This document shows positions 9,768 through 20,404 of a stretch of DNA of 64,000 nt, one piece after another (position 1 is the stretch's first letter; each line of letters begins with the position of its first letter). Under the pieces are notes generated by a model. That model made no database searches. It saw only the letters and a program-made list of their open reading frames with translations, and was not told the origin of the DNA. Position numbers and translations under genes: made by a program. Origin of the DNA: an uncultured Pelagibacteraceae bacterium (GTDB lineage: Bacteria > Pseudomonadota > Alphaproteobacteria > Pelagibacterales > Pelagibacteraceae); the NCBI GenBank assembly GCA_902543375.1, contig CACBYE010000001.1:163862-227861 (forward strand), read 5' to 3'.

Positions 9768-10871
9768 TTATAGCACGTAAGGTTCTGGTCTTGCTTTTGC
9801 ACCTAATACTCTTTCTACTGCCATATTTGAAATATCAATCGATTGATAAGAGCCTGTTGTAATTAGCTCTGTCAAAGCTCTTCCAATTCCTGGTGCTTGC
9901 ATTAATCCTCTTCCAGTAAAACCGGTTGCTAAGTATACGTTTTCAAATTTAGGATGTTTTCCTACAACTGCATTATTATCTAATCGATTACAATCATAAT
10001 AACCTGCCCAACCACCAGTTAACTTCAATTCTTCAAATGCAGGAATTCTTTTAGCTAAAGCAGGCCAAACTAGTTCCTCAAAATCATCCCAGGCTGGTTC
10101 CAGATCTGTAGCATCAAAAACTGATTTTGGTGAACCAGCTAAATACTCTTTTCCTTCAGGTCTCCAATAAACACCTGTTGTTAAATCACCAGTTAATGGC
10201 ATCTCAGGAATATGTTTTGGACACTTAATCCTAAAAACTGTATGCTTTTGAGGCTCTACTGGAATATCTTCCAATAATTCTTTTGTCCAACATCCAGCCG
10301 CAGATACTATCGTTTTAGCTTTTATTTCTGATAAAGATTTCACTTCACCTTTTATGAATTCTGCACCTTGCTCTATCGCTTTACTTTTTAATGCAGTATG
10401 AAAAAGAAAAGGATCAATCCATCCCTCACTTTTATTATCAGTAAATGTAGCAGTTTCTATTCCTTCTTTATTAATATATGGAAAAAATTTATCTAACTCA
10501 GAACCTTTGATGTTTTTTGTTCCTGCGTAACACGCTTTATGATTTTCCAGAGCTTTATATTGTTCTTCCGCATGTTCAGGGCCAAACATTAATAAATATC
10601 CATTAGGTACCATGCTTGCAGTAGGATTAGGATTTTTTTCCGTTTTGAGTAATTCTGGTATTTGAAAAATAAATTCTCTGGCAAATTTACCTAACAAAAT
10701 ATTTTCTGTTTGAAAAAATTGTCTTCTAAAACCGCCAAGAGAAAGGGGGAAAGATGCTGATTTATAAGTTGGGTCTCTCTCAATTACTTTAACTTTTCTT
10801 CCCTCTTTAGATAGAAAATAAGCAGTCGCTGCACCAATTATTCCCCCACCAACTATTACAACATCATCCAT
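9768..10871 (-). CDS. FAD-dependent oxidoreductase (DAO family)
   Basis: VVIVGGGIIGAATAYFLSKEG dinucleotide fold; ATGFTGRGLMQAPGIG C-terminal motif. Confidence 0.85.
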   Translation of the reverse strand: MDDVVIVGGGIIGAATAYFLSKEGRKVKVIERDPTYKSASFPLSLGGFRRQFFQTENILLGKFAREFIFQIPELLKTEKNPNPTASMVPNGYLLMFGPEHAEEQYKALENHKACYAGTKNIKGSELDKFFPYINKEGIETATFTDNKSEGWIDPFLFHTALKSKAIEQGAEFIKGEVKSLSEIKAKTIVSAAGCWTKELLEDIPVEPQKHTVFRIKCPKHIPEMPLTGDLTTGVYWRPEGKEYLAGSPKSVFDATDLEPAWDDFEELVWPALAKRIPAFEELKLTGGWAGYYDCNRLDNNAVVGKHPKFENVYLATGFTGRGLMQAPGIGRALTELITTGSYQSIDISNMAVERVLGAKARPEPYVL

Positions 10872-11339
10872 TTAATTTAGTACCATTAAGTTATAGTTAA
10901 GAAATAAAGCATAGAAACACCAAAGTAAATATGGAATCATTAAGTAATAACTTACAAAATTGACACGTTTAAATCTAATAATCAAAATTATTATCAAAGT
11001 TATCAAAATCACAAGAACAACTAATGCAAAGAATATTTGATGTAGTCCAAAAAAAACAATACTCCAAGTTGCATTAAAAACTATATGTATAAAATAAATG
11101 TAAATTGTATTTACATCTTTTTTTTTACTATGCCAAAAAAACCAAATAGCTAATGTCATCATTATGTAAAGTGTTGTCCAAACAGGAGCAAATATCCAAT
11201 CTGGTGGATTATAATTCGATTTAACAAGTCCAGAGTACCAAGGCTCTTTTAAGCTTATAGAGACTAAACCACCGATAAATGATGCAGAAAAAGTGACAAT
11301 TAAAAAAAGAATCAATGAATAAAATTTATTTTTTAGCAT
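10872..11339 (-). CDS. tspO: TspO/MBR family protein
   Basis: SLKEPWYSGLVKSNYNPPDWIFAPVWTTLYIMM; internal Met preferred as start. Confidence 0.85.
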   Translation of the reverse strand: MLKNKFYSLILFLIVTFSASFIGGLVSISLKEPWYSGLVKSNYNPPDWIFAPVWTTLYIMMTLAIWFFWHSKKKDVNTIYIYFIHIVFNATWSIVFFGLHQIFFALVVLVILITLIIILIIRFKRVNFVSYYLMIPYLLWCFYALFLNYNLMVLN

Positions 11340-11363
11340 ATTAGTATTATACATCTTTATAAT

Positions 11364-12125
11364 ATGAATAAAAAAACTATTTGGATTACAGGTGGTAGCA
11401 CAGGAATTGGTAAAGCTTTAGCAATAAAATTTGCCAAAGAAGGTTGGAATGTTGCAATATCTGCAAGACGTGAAAATTTACTTAAAGAAACTTGTGGAGA
11501 GCATGAAAATATTAGTTCTTTCCCATTAGACGTAACCGATAAGAATAAATGTAAAGAAGTTTTTCAAAGTATAGTAGATACTTTCCAGAGTGTAGATATT
11601 TGTTTTTTCTCAACTGGTACATGGGATCCCAAGAAAGAAAAAGATATTGATGTTGAACAAATTGAAAATGTATTTAAAGTAAATTTTTTTGGAACATTAA
11701 ATAGTATTAAAGCTGTAGAGAAATATTTTAAAGATAGAAAAAGTGGGACAATAACTATAGTCTCCTCTATTGCTGGTTACCGAGGATTACCTAATTCAAC
11801 TGGATATGGGCCATCAAAATCAGCTTTAAATAATTTAGCTGAAAGTTTATATTTTGATTTTGGTAGATCGAATGTTCGAGTGTGTCTTGTTTCACCAGGT
11901 TTTATTAAAACACCGATGACTGACAAAAATGATTTTAAAATGCCTTTCTTAAAAACTTCTGAATATGCTGCAGAAAAAATTTATGATGGTTTAGTAAACA
12001 AAAATTCTTTTGAAATTCATTTTCCAAAATCTTTAACAACTATATTGAAAATATTAAGTTTCTTACCAAACAAAATTTATTTTGGCTTAATTGGGAAACT
12101 TACAAAATATCAAAAAAAAAATTAA
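11364..12125 (+). CDS. Short-chain dehydrogenase/reductase
   Basis: TGGSTGIGKALA, YGPSKSALN motifs. Confidence 0.9.
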   Translation: MNKKTIWITGGSTGIGKALAIKFAKEGWNVAISARRENLLKETCGEHENISSFPLDVTDKNKCKEVFQSIVDTFQSVDICFFSTGTWDPKKEKDIDVEQIENVFKVNFFGTLNSIKAVEKYFKDRKSGTITIVSSIAGYRGLPNSTGYGPSKSALNNLAESLYFDFGRSNVRVCLVSPGFIKTPMTDKNDFKMPFLKTSEYAAEKIYDGLVNKNSFEIHFPKSLTTILKILSFLPNKIYFGLIGKLTKYQKKN

Positions 12126-12670
12126 TCTTTTACAAAAACAACAGTTAATTCAGCGACTTTGAAACCAAACTTAGTCATTGTAGCCCTGTTAATTGCTACA
12201 CGTTCATCTTGTTTAAAAATCCAATCATCAAAAGTAATTTTCATCTCTTTACCTTTGACCGGAACTAATAAAACATATTCAAATTTAAAGGCTGGACCAT
12301 ACGAATATCCTTTAGCTTTACCAACAACATCTCCTGCCGTACCCTCATAATTATTTTCATCAATTTTAGTAATCTGCCATTGTCTAGTTTGAATTTCCCC
12401 ATCATCCCAGTTAAATTTTTCGTCGAGTATCAGTTGTTTACCATCCCATTTTCCATTTAAATCTGCAGAAAATTGTCTTGTGACTTTTCCAGATCTATTT
12501 TGAAGCACACCCCAAGCTTTTACATTGCCGGACAAATAATTTTCAATAATCAATCTAGGTTCTTTATTTTTAAAATCTTCTGGTTTCATAGCGCTATTTT
12601 TTGAGCAGTTTGTAATTAAGAAAAGAAAAATTATCAATAAAATTGATTTGCTATTTTTAAGTTTAATCAT
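12122..12670 (-). CDS. DUF3833-like lipoprotein
   Basis: Lipobox LITNCSK; FKFEYVLLVPVKGKEMKITFDDW pattern. Confidence 0.75.
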   Translation of the reverse strand: MIKLKNSKSILLIIFLFLITNCSKNSAMKPEDFKNKEPRLIIENYLSGNVKAWGVLQNRSGKVTRQFSADLNGKWDGKQLILDEKFNWDDGEIQTRQWQITKIDENNYEGTAGDVVGKAKGYSYGPAFKFEYVLLVPVKGKEMKITFDDWIFKQDERVAINRATMTKFGFKVAELTVVFVKD

Positions 12671-12686
12671 TCGTTTCCTTTAAAGA

Positions 12687-13865
12687 TCATTTATTTTGAA
12701 GTGAAAATTGAATTAAATCTATATTTTTCGATTTAAAACCTGCCTCACAATAAGAAAGGTAAAATTCCCACATTCTTTTAAAAGTTAAATCAAATCCTTG
12801 TTTTTTAATTAAATCCCACTTCTTATTAAATTCATTTCTCCATATTGCCAATGTATCAGAATAATGATCTGCATAGGAGTCATATGACTTAATAGCTAGA
12901 CCATTTTCTGAGACACATTTATTAATAATATTCTTACTTGGTAAAAAACCTCCAGGAAAAATATATTTTTGGATAAAGTCTGTCTTGTTTTTATATCGGT
13001 CAAACATATTATCATCTATTGTAATAGCCTGAATAGCAGCTCTTCCATCATCTGATAGATTGTCTTTAATTGTTTTAAAATAACTTTCTAGGTAATTTTG
13101 TCCAACAGCTTCTATCATTTCTATTGAAGCTATTGAATTATATTTATTTTTTAAATCTCTATAATCTTTAATTTCAATATTTACTTTTTCGTTTAAGCCA
13201 CATTCGTGAATTCTTTTTTTTGTATATTCAAATTGTTTTTTCGATATAGTAATACAATCTAATTTAACATCATATTTTTTTCCTAAATATTCAGCAAAAC
13301 CACCCCAGCCACATCCAATCTCTAAAATTTTGTCACCGTTATTTGGTTTTATTAAATCTATTAATTTTTGATATTTATTATTTTGTGCATTAGACAAGTC
13401 TTTATTTCTCTCATCAAATATTGCACTTGAATATGTTAAAGTTTTATCAAGCCATAGTGCAAAAAACTCATTGCCTAAGTCGTAATGTTTTGAAATATTA
13501 TCTTTGCTTCGACCTCTGGTGTTTTTAATAAATATATTTTTTACGTAATTGACCGTTGGAAAGTCTAATAGACCTGAAAATTTGTAAATTATTTTAATAT
13601 TTCTTGCTGTGATTTCGATCAAGTTTGAAAGATTATCAGTTTCAAATTCATCCCTCATATAAGATTCTGCAAAACCAACACTTCCTCCTTTTATTAAGTT
13701 GAAAGTAAAATTTGGTTTTTTAATCCTTAAAACTGATTTTAAAGGACTATCTGGGTTTCCAAATTTTAATAATTCACCATTATATTTTGTGATCTCTAGA
13801 TACCCGTGCTCAATATCTCTTAAAATTTTGAAGACAATTTGATCTGAAAAGTTATATAGGCCCAT
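12687..13865 (-). CDS. Cyclopropane-fatty-acyl-phospholipid synthase family methyltransferase
   Basis: ISKHYDLGNEFFALWLDKTLTYSSAIF, LEIGCGWGGFAEYLG. Confidence 0.9.
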   Translation of the reverse strand: MGLYNFSDQIVFKILRDIEHGYLEITKYNGELLKFGNPDSPLKSVLRIKKPNFTFNLIKGGSVGFAESYMRDEFETDNLSNLIEITARNIKIIYKFSGLLDFPTVNYVKNIFIKNTRGRSKDNISKHYDLGNEFFALWLDKTLTYSSAIFDERNKDLSNAQNNKYQKLIDLIKPNNGDKILEIGCGWGGFAEYLGKKYDVKLDCITISKKQFEYTKKRIHECGLNEKVNIEIKDYRDLKNKYNSIASIEMIEAVGQNYLESYFKTIKDNLSDDGRAAIQAITIDDNMFDRYKNKTDFIQKYIFPGGFLPSKNIINKCVSENGLAIKSYDSYADHYSDTLAIWRNEFNKKWDLIKKQGFDLTFKRMWEFYLSYCEAGFKSKNIDLIQFSLQNK

Positions 13866-14626
13866 TAATTCTCAAAAGTAATATTATTCTTGATTTTAAG
13901 TTTTTTTTTTACAAATTTTATTCCTTTAAGCCATAATTTAAAGGCTTCAAAATGTATCGCCGATATAATTTTAAATGTCATTAATGGGTGTTTTATGTAT
14001 GATTTAAGTAGTTCTATGGTTGTAAAATCTACCCTTTTTCCTTCTTGTGATGCAAATAAAATTTTTTCATTTTGCTGATATTGATCAATAATGACTGAAA
14101 TTTTTTCAGAGGGTTTTAAGATTCTAAAAAAATAATTACAATTCATTTCAATAAACGGAGACACATGAAATTTTTTGAAACAGTTGTGTTGTAGCATGTT
14201 ATTTTTCTCTACTCTAAAAATATAAGTATGTTGTTCTCCAAAAGTATTTTTTACCTCATATAATACTGAAATTAAATTTTCATTATGATCATAAACAAAG
14301 AAAACACTAAGAGGATTAAACACATAACCAAAAATTCTTGGATAGCACAAAAGCTTTATTCTTATATTTTTTGAAAAGATGTTATTTTCCTCTAAATTTT
14401 TTTTCACCCATTCAGTCAAAGATGAGCCATCTCTTTGACCATGATCTTTGTCAAAAAAACTAATTAGATTAAACTGATTATATGAGAAAAAACTTATATT
14501 TTTATTCAGATTATTTAGATCAGATAAATCGATTAATAATGAAAATACACTGTACTTAAAATAATGTTTTTTTGGTTTAAATCTTTTGTGTATTACCGTT
14601 CCATTGTAAATTGAGCTAGTCATCAA
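13865..14626 (-). CDS. DUF1365 family protein
   Basis: YNGTVIHKRFKPKKHYFKYSVFSLLIDL; PRIFGYVFNPLSVFFVYD. Confidence 0.85.
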   Translation of the reverse strand: MMTSSIYNGTVIHKRFKPKKHYFKYSVFSLLIDLSDLNNLNKNISFFSYNQFNLISFFDKDHGQRDGSSLTEWVKKNLEENNIFSKNIRIKLLCYPRIFGYVFNPLSVFFVYDHNENLISVLYEVKNTFGEQHTYIFRVEKNNMLQHNCFKKFHVSPFIEMNCNYFFRILKPSEKISVIIDQYQQNEKILFASQEGKRVDFTTIELLKSYIKHPLMTFKIISAIHFEAFKLWLKGIKFVKKKLKIKNNITFEN

Positions 14627-15857
14627 GGTTTTTTAGCATTTCAATTGATGATTTTATTCCATCTTCATGAAAACCGTAACCAAAATAACTACCACAAAAA
14701 AGAATATTTCTTTTATTTTGCAAATTTTTAAGCTTACTTTGATAATCTAAAGCAGATTGATCAAAATATGGGTGAGTGAATTTAACTTTTTTCAAAATTT
14801 TTGTTTCATCAATATCGAGGTATGGATTTAGTGTAAGAAATATATTTTTCTCACATTCTAAATTTTGGAGTAAATTTAACCAATAAGTGATTGAATTTTT
14901 TTCAATTTCATTTTTCTTCATAGAAGAGTTCCAAGCACACCAAGCGTTCTTGTTTTTTGGCATAACTGTCTCATCTGTGTGTATATAAGCAAAATTTTCT
15001 TTATAACTGAAATTTGACAAAACTTCTTTCTCTTGATCAGTTGGATTTTCAATCATTGATAATGCTTCGTCCGCATGTGTTGCAATAATTACTTTGTCAT
15101 AATCAAAAAATTCATTTTTTCCACCGTAATACAAATCAATACCACTTGTTTTACTGATGATTTTATTGACTTTATAATTTTTAAAATGTTCTCCACTAAT
15201 TTTTGATAGGATCTTTTTTACATATGACCTGCTTCTATTTGAAACTGTGTACCATTGTGGTCTATTTTTAAGTTTAAATAATCCATGATTTTGAAAAAAT
15301 TTTAAAAAGAATTTCAAAGGCATCTTATTCGCAGCATATGGTGGCATCGACCAAATTGCTGACACCATAGGTATTAAATGATAATTGATAAATTCTTTTG
15401 AAAGATTGTTTTTAATCAAATAATCACCCAATGTGATTTTTTCATTTAAATTATCAAGTTTGTCAGATTTTTTATAAAATTTTATAATATCAAAAAACAT
15501 TTTCAAAAATTTAATATTAAATAAATTCATCTTATTAGAAAAAATTCCATTTAATCCTTTTCCACAGTATTCAAAGTTTGAGTCTTCTACTGATACAGAA
15601 AAAGACATGTTGCTTTTTTCAATTTCAATTTTATTTTCATTGAAAAAATTAATTAAATTTGGATAAGTTTCGAAGTTAAACACAATAAAGCCTATATCTA
15701 CTGGAACTTTTTTATTTCCAATCATAAGCTCAATTGTATGTGAATGACCACCAAAGTGATCTCCTTTTTCAAATAAATCTACATGATTTTTTTTTGAAAG
15801 ATAATAAGCAGCACTTAATCCTGAAATGCCTGAACCAACTACAGCAATTTTCATCAA
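14616..15857 (-). CDS. FAD/NAD(P)-binding amine-oxidase-like protein
   Basis: IAVVGSGISGLSAAYYLSKK, DIGFIVFNFETYPNL, GSYFGYGFHEDG. Confidence 0.85.
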   Translation of the reverse strand: MMKIAVVGSGISGLSAAYYLSKKNHVDLFEKGDHFGGHSHTIELMIGNKKVPVDIGFIVFNFETYPNLINFFNENKIEIEKSNMSFSVSVEDSNFEYCGKGLNGIFSNKMNLFNIKFLKMFFDIIKFYKKSDKLDNLNEKITLGDYLIKNNLSKEFINYHLIPMVSAIWSMPPYAANKMPLKFFLKFFQNHGLFKLKNRPQWYTVSNRSRSYVKKILSKISGEHFKNYKVNKIISKTSGIDLYYGGKNEFFDYDKVIIATHADEALSMIENPTDQEKEVLSNFSYKENFAYIHTDETVMPKNKNAWCAWNSSMKKNEIEKNSITYWLNLLQNLECEKNIFLTLNPYLDIDETKILKKVKFTHPYFDQSALDYQSKLKNLQNKRNILFCGSYFGYGFHEDGIKSSIEMLKNLDD

Positions 15858-15860
15858 TAA

Positions 15861-18731
15861 TTATGCTGCATCTTCTTTAAATTCATCCATGCTAGGACAT
15901 GTGCAGAAAATATTTTTATCACCATAAACGTTGTCTACTCTTGCAACTGGTGGCCAAAATTTATTTATTTTTAAAAATTTAGCTGGATAAGCAGCCTCTT
16001 CTCTAGAATACTTGTGTGTCCAATTATCAGAAGCTAACTCAGTGTCAGTATGAGGAGCGTTTTTAATTGGATTATCAACTTTATCAAATTTACCAGTTTT
16101 AATTAGATCAATTTCTTGTTTAATCTTAATTAAGGTGTCACAAAACCTGTCTAGCTCTGACAAGTTCTCACTTTCTGTAGGTTCAATCATCATTGTTCCA
16201 GCCACAGGCCAAGACATTGTTGGTGCATGAAAACCAAAATCAATTAATCTTTTTGCGATATCTTCTTCAGTGACTCCCGTTTCTGATTTGATTGACCTAA
16301 TATCAATTATACATTCGTGAGCAACATTACCATTTGAACCTTTGTATAAGATTGGATAATGATCTTTCAGTCTTTCAGCAATATAATTTGCATTTAGTAT
16401 CGCAACTTTAGAAGCTAGTTTTAATCCCTCTGATCCCATCATTTTTATATACATCCAAGAAATTGACAAAATACTTGAGCTTCCCCATGGAGCAGCAGAC
16501 ACAGCTCCAATTCCCGTTGCTGGACCACAATCTTTCACAACTGGATGATTAGGCAAATAAACTTGTAGATGTTTTTTACATGCAATAGGTCCCATACCTG
16601 GTCCACCCCCACCATGAGGGATACAAAATGTTTTATGTAAATTTATATGACAAACATCCGGACCAAAATTTCCAGGTTTAGCGATACCAACTAATGCATT
16701 CAAGTTTGCCCCGTCCATATAAACTTGCCCACCATGCTTATGGATTAGTTCACATATATCCATAATTTTTTCTTCAAATACTCCATGAGTAGATGGATAT
16801 GTGACCATCAAGGCTCCTAAATTTTCTGAATGAAGCTCTGCTTTTTTCTTTAAATCATCAAAATCGACATTACCTTCTTTATCACAATTAACTACAACCA
16901 CTTTCATTCCAACCATTTGTGCACTAGCAGGATTGGTTCCATGTGCAGAGCTTGGTATTAAACATATGTTTCTATTTTTTTCACCTCTATCTAAATGATA
17001 TTTTCTGATTACCATTAGTCCTGCATATTCGCCTTGGGCACCTGCATTTGGTTGAAGTGAAACTCCGGAAAAACCAGTAATTGATCTTAACCAGTTTTTT
17101 AAATCAGTGAATAATGTTCTGTATCCCTCCATCTGCTCAATAGGTACAAATGGATGGGGCTCAGCTAATTCTCTCCAGGAGATAGGTATCATTTCTGCAG
17201 TGGCATTTAATTTCATAGTGCAAGAGCCTAACGCTATCATGGTTCTGTTTAGAGCTATATCCTTATCCTCTAACTTTTTAAGGTATCTGAGCATTTCTGT
17301 CTCAGAACGATATGAGTTAAAAACAGGATGTTCTAAATATTTAGAAGTTCTCAGTAAACTTTTTGGTAAATTGGGTAAACTTACTGTTGGATCTTCTTTT
17401 TTTATGGATTCTGCTGCATTAAAAATTTTTAATAGTTGATTTACTCTATAAACATTTTTCTTCTCATCAAAAGAAACAGTAAGCATCTCAGAGTTTACTT
17501 TTCGAATATTAACTTTTTGATTTAAAGCATTTTTATAAATTTGATCAGTCTTTTCTTTGGTAATAATTGTAACAGTATCAAAAAAGTAATCAGAATATAT
17601 TTCATATCCAGATTGTTTTATTTTATCAGCGAAATTTTTTGCTAATTGAGAAACTCTTTCAGAAATTTTCTTAATTCCATCTGGACCATGATAAATAGCA
17701 TAGGCTGCTGATACTATGGCTAACAATGCTTGAGCGGTACAAATATTACTTGTAGCTTTGTCTCTTCTGATATGCTGCTCTCTAGTCTGTAGTGACAATC
17801 TATAAGCCTTGTTTCCATGCCTATCTACTGAAACGCCAACTATTCTACCTGGCATAGATCTTTTGTATTCATCTTTTGTTGCAAAAAATGCTGCATGTGG
17901 TCCTCCATAACCCATTGGAATACCAAATCTTTGTGAACTACCAACTGCAATATCAGCGCCAAGTTCTCTCGGTGTTTTAAGCTTTGCAAGCGCAAGAAGA
18001 TCGCAAGCTAAAATAGCTTTACCATTTTTTTTATGAATTTTGCTTATTGCCTCGCTTGGATCTTTAATATCTCCCAAAGTTCCAGGATACTGTAATATTC
18101 CACAAACTATATCCTCTTTTAATTGTTCTAAAACTTTATCTTCATTTCCAACAAGAACTTTGAGACCCATAGGCTCTGCTCTAGTTCTTATAACCTCAAC
18201 AGTTTGAGGGTGACAATTTTCTGAGACAAAAACCAAATTACTATCACTTTTATCAAGTCTATAACTTAAACCCATAGCCTCTGCTGCCGCTGTACCTTCA
18301 TCGAGTAAAGATGCATTTGCAATATCCATTCCTGTAAAATCAACAATCATTTGTTGAAAGTTTAAAAGCATCTCCAGTCTTCCTTGAGCCACTTCTGGTT
18401 GATAAGGCGTATATGATGTGTACCAGCCTGGATTTTCCAATATATTTCTTAAAATTACGTAAGGTGTATATGTACCATAATAGCCCATGCCGATGAAATT
18501 TGAGTAAATTTCATTTTTTTTAGAAATTACTTTTAATTTTCTTAATGCTTCGTATTCTGAATTAGACTCACCAATATTAAGTTCACCCTTAAACTGTATT
18601 TTTTCTGGAACAGTACTATTAATTAAATCATCTAATGATTTATAATTTAATTTTTTTAACATTTTAGATTGATCATCTTCAGATGGACCAATGTGTCTTT
18701 TTATAAAATCTTTTTCAGAATTATGTAACAT
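15861..18731 (-). CDS. gcvP: Glycine dehydrogenase (aminomethyl-transferring), P protein
   Basis: 956 aa; INLHKTFCIPHGGGGPGMGPI PLP motif; FIKRHIGPSEDDQ N-terminus. Confidence 0.97.
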   Translation of the reverse strand: MLHNSEKDFIKRHIGPSEDDQSKMLKKLNYKSLDDLINSTVPEKIQFKGELNIGESNSEYEALRKLKVISKKNEIYSNFIGMGYYGTYTPYVILRNILENPGWYTSYTPYQPEVAQGRLEMLLNFQQMIVDFTGMDIANASLLDEGTAAAEAMGLSYRLDKSDSNLVFVSENCHPQTVEVIRTRAEPMGLKVLVGNEDKVLEQLKEDIVCGILQYPGTLGDIKDPSEAISKIHKKNGKAILACDLLALAKLKTPRELGADIAVGSSQRFGIPMGYGGPHAAFFATKDEYKRSMPGRIVGVSVDRHGNKAYRLSLQTREQHIRRDKATSNICTAQALLAIVSAAYAIYHGPDGIKKISERVSQLAKNFADKIKQSGYEIYSDYFFDTVTIITKEKTDQIYKNALNQKVNIRKVNSEMLTVSFDEKKNVYRVNQLLKIFNAAESIKKEDPTVSLPNLPKSLLRTSKYLEHPVFNSYRSETEMLRYLKKLEDKDIALNRTMIALGSCTMKLNATAEMIPISWRELAEPHPFVPIEQMEGYRTLFTDLKNWLRSITGFSGVSLQPNAGAQGEYAGLMVIRKYHLDRGEKNRNICLIPSSAHGTNPASAQMVGMKVVVVNCDKEGNVDFDDLKKKAELHSENLGALMVTYPSTHGVFEEKIMDICELIHKHGGQVYMDGANLNALVGIAKPGNFGPDVCHINLHKTFCIPHGGGGPGMGPIACKKHLQVYLPNHPVVKDCGPATGIGAVSAAPWGSSSILSISWMYIKMMGSEGLKLASKVAILNANYIAERLKDHYPILYKGSNGNVAHECIIDIRSIKSETGVTEEDIAKRLIDFGFHAPTMSWPVAGTMMIEPTESENLSELDRFCDTLIKIKQEIDLIKTGKFDKVDNPIKNAPHTDTELASDNWTHKYSREEAAYPAKFLKINKFWPPVARVDNVYGDKNIFCTCPSMDEFKEDAA

Positions 18732-19111
18732 TAGGTATTATTCTCCTTCGCAAATTTATCATAGTCATCTTTGTTCATTAAAGAGTCCATTTCAGATTTA
18801 TCTTTTATTTTTAATTTGAAGAACCAAGCAGAATTTTCAGGGTCTTGATTTATTTTGGATGGATCATCTACAATTTCTTGATTTATATCTACAACCTCAC
18901 CACTCACTGGAGTATAAACATCACTTGCAGCTTTAGTAGACTCTACAACTCCTGCAGTACCATCTTTTTCAACATTAGAACCTTTTTCCGGTAGCTCTGC
19001 AAACACAATATCTCCTAGCATCTCTGTTGCATGCTTTGTAATGCCGATTGTTGCAACACCACTCTCTAATTTTATCCATTCATGCTCTTTAGAATATTTC
19101 ACTTCACTCAT
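18731..19111 (-). CDS. gcvH: Glycine cleavage system H protein
   Basis: [19 protein letters not shown] lipoyl site. Confidence 0.97.
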   Translation of the reverse strand: MSEVKYSKEHEWIKLESGVATIGITKHATEMLGDIVFAELPEKGSNVEKDGTAGVVESTKAASDVYTPVSGEVVDINQEIVDDPSKINQDPENSAWFFKLKIKDKSEMDSLMNKDDYDKFAKENNT

Positions 19112-20214
19112 TGATTTACTCCTTTTACATAACTTTTTTTATAAAATGGTAAACTGCAAATGTTTGCTGCATATTTTTTACCTCTAACCTCTAAAAATAC
19201 TTTAGTATTTTTTTTTGAAAATTCATTTTCTACATAACCCATTGCCACAGGTCCATTTACACTCGGCCCAAATGTACCACTAGTAATTTCTCCAATATGA
19301 ACATCTGATTGGTTGAATATTCTTGTTTTTTCTCTGGCAATTATTCTTCCCTCAGGTTTAATCCCAACTCTTATTTTGGTGACACCATCATTTAATTGTT
19401 TAATAATTATGTCCGAACCAATAAAGTCACCTTTGGAAATTCTTTCTTTTGAAATTGCCCATTTCAAATTCGCTTCAACTGGAGTTTTATCTTTATCAAG
19501 ATCATGACCATACAAGCATAGGCCAGCTTCTAATCTTAGAGTATCTCTTGCTCCTAAGCCTGCCAATTTAGATCCTTTATTAATTAATTCTCTGGTCAAT
19601 TTTTCTGCAAAGTTATTTGGAATTGATATTTCAAAACCATCTTCACCTGTATACCCCGATCGAGTAATGTATACTTTCTGATTATCAAATAAGAACCAGT
19701 TTCCAGACATAAAATTTAAATCTTTTACCCCATCAACATCTTCATTTAAGATTTGTGATGATTTAGGTCCCTGAATTGCTATTAAAGATCTATTTTCATC
19801 CAAAACCATTTTGTACTTTTCTTTTAAAAGTTCCTTTAAAATTTTAAAATCATTGTCTTTACACGCTGCATTAAGAATTATTAAAAAACCTTCATCAATT
19901 TTTGTAATGATTAAATCATCTTGTATCCCAGCATCTTTATCCATTAAGAAGCTATATTTAGAGTGATTTAGTTTCAAATTTTTTAAATCTAATGGAAAAA
20001 TTTTTTCTAAATCTTTGATTAGCTCATCACCACCATAAATAAACAATTGACCCATATGTGAAACATCAAAAATACCAGAGTGATTTCTTGTAAATTTATG
20101 CTCCTCTACAATACCTTCAGAATATTGGATTGGCATCTGATAACCTGCAAATTCAACAAATTTTGCGTTACAATCTTGGTGTAATTGGTAGAGCGATGTT
20201 TTTTTTGTTTCCAT
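19108..20214 (-). CDS. gcvT: Glycine cleavage system T protein
   Basis: [27 protein letters not shown]. Confidence 0.97.
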   Translation of the reverse strand: METKKTSLYQLHQDCNAKFVEFAGYQMPIQYSEGIVEEHKFTRNHSGIFDVSHMGQLFIYGGDELIKDLEKIFPLDLKNLKLNHSKYSFLMDKDAGIQDDLIITKIDEGFLIILNAACKDNDFKILKELLKEKYKMVLDENRSLIAIQGPKSSQILNEDVDGVKDLNFMSGNWFLFDNQKVYITRSGYTGEDGFEISIPNNFAEKLTRELINKGSKLAGLGARDTLRLEAGLCLYGHDLDKDKTPVEANLKWAISKERISKGDFIGSDIIIKQLNDGVTKIRVGIKPEGRIIAREKTRIFNQSDVHIGEITSGTFGPSVNGPVAMGYVENEFSKKNTKVFLEVRGKKYAANICSLPFYKKSYVKGVNQ

Positions 20215-20228
20215 ATTAACTCATTTTA

Positions 20229-20371
20229 CCCATCTGTATATTTGCCTGAGAGTTTTGCTCCTTCGGCGAGAATTAAATCTCTTTCCAGAGTTAATATGTT
20301 ACGGTCCTTTTTGCCTGAGAGATTCCTGGGTGGTTGCTCCTTCGGCGCTACGATAATCTGTAGTCTCTCCC
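20229..20371 (-). ncRNA. Tandem (two-aptamer) glycine riboswitch in gcvT leader
   Basis: Minus strand GGGAGAGAC...GCCGAAGGAGCAACC...AATCTCTCAGGCAAAAAGGACC, then a second CTCTGGAAAGAG...CGCCGAAGGAGCAAAACTCTCAGGCAAA. Confidence 0.95.
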
Positions 20372-20404
20372 GTAATTCAATATTCCTATAAGTATCTTAA
20401 AATG

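Noticed and set aside
20185-20391. Plus-strand 68-aa ORF
   Set aside because: Antisense of the glycine riboswitch and gcvT start; PSVYLPESFAPSA is translated riboswitch complement.
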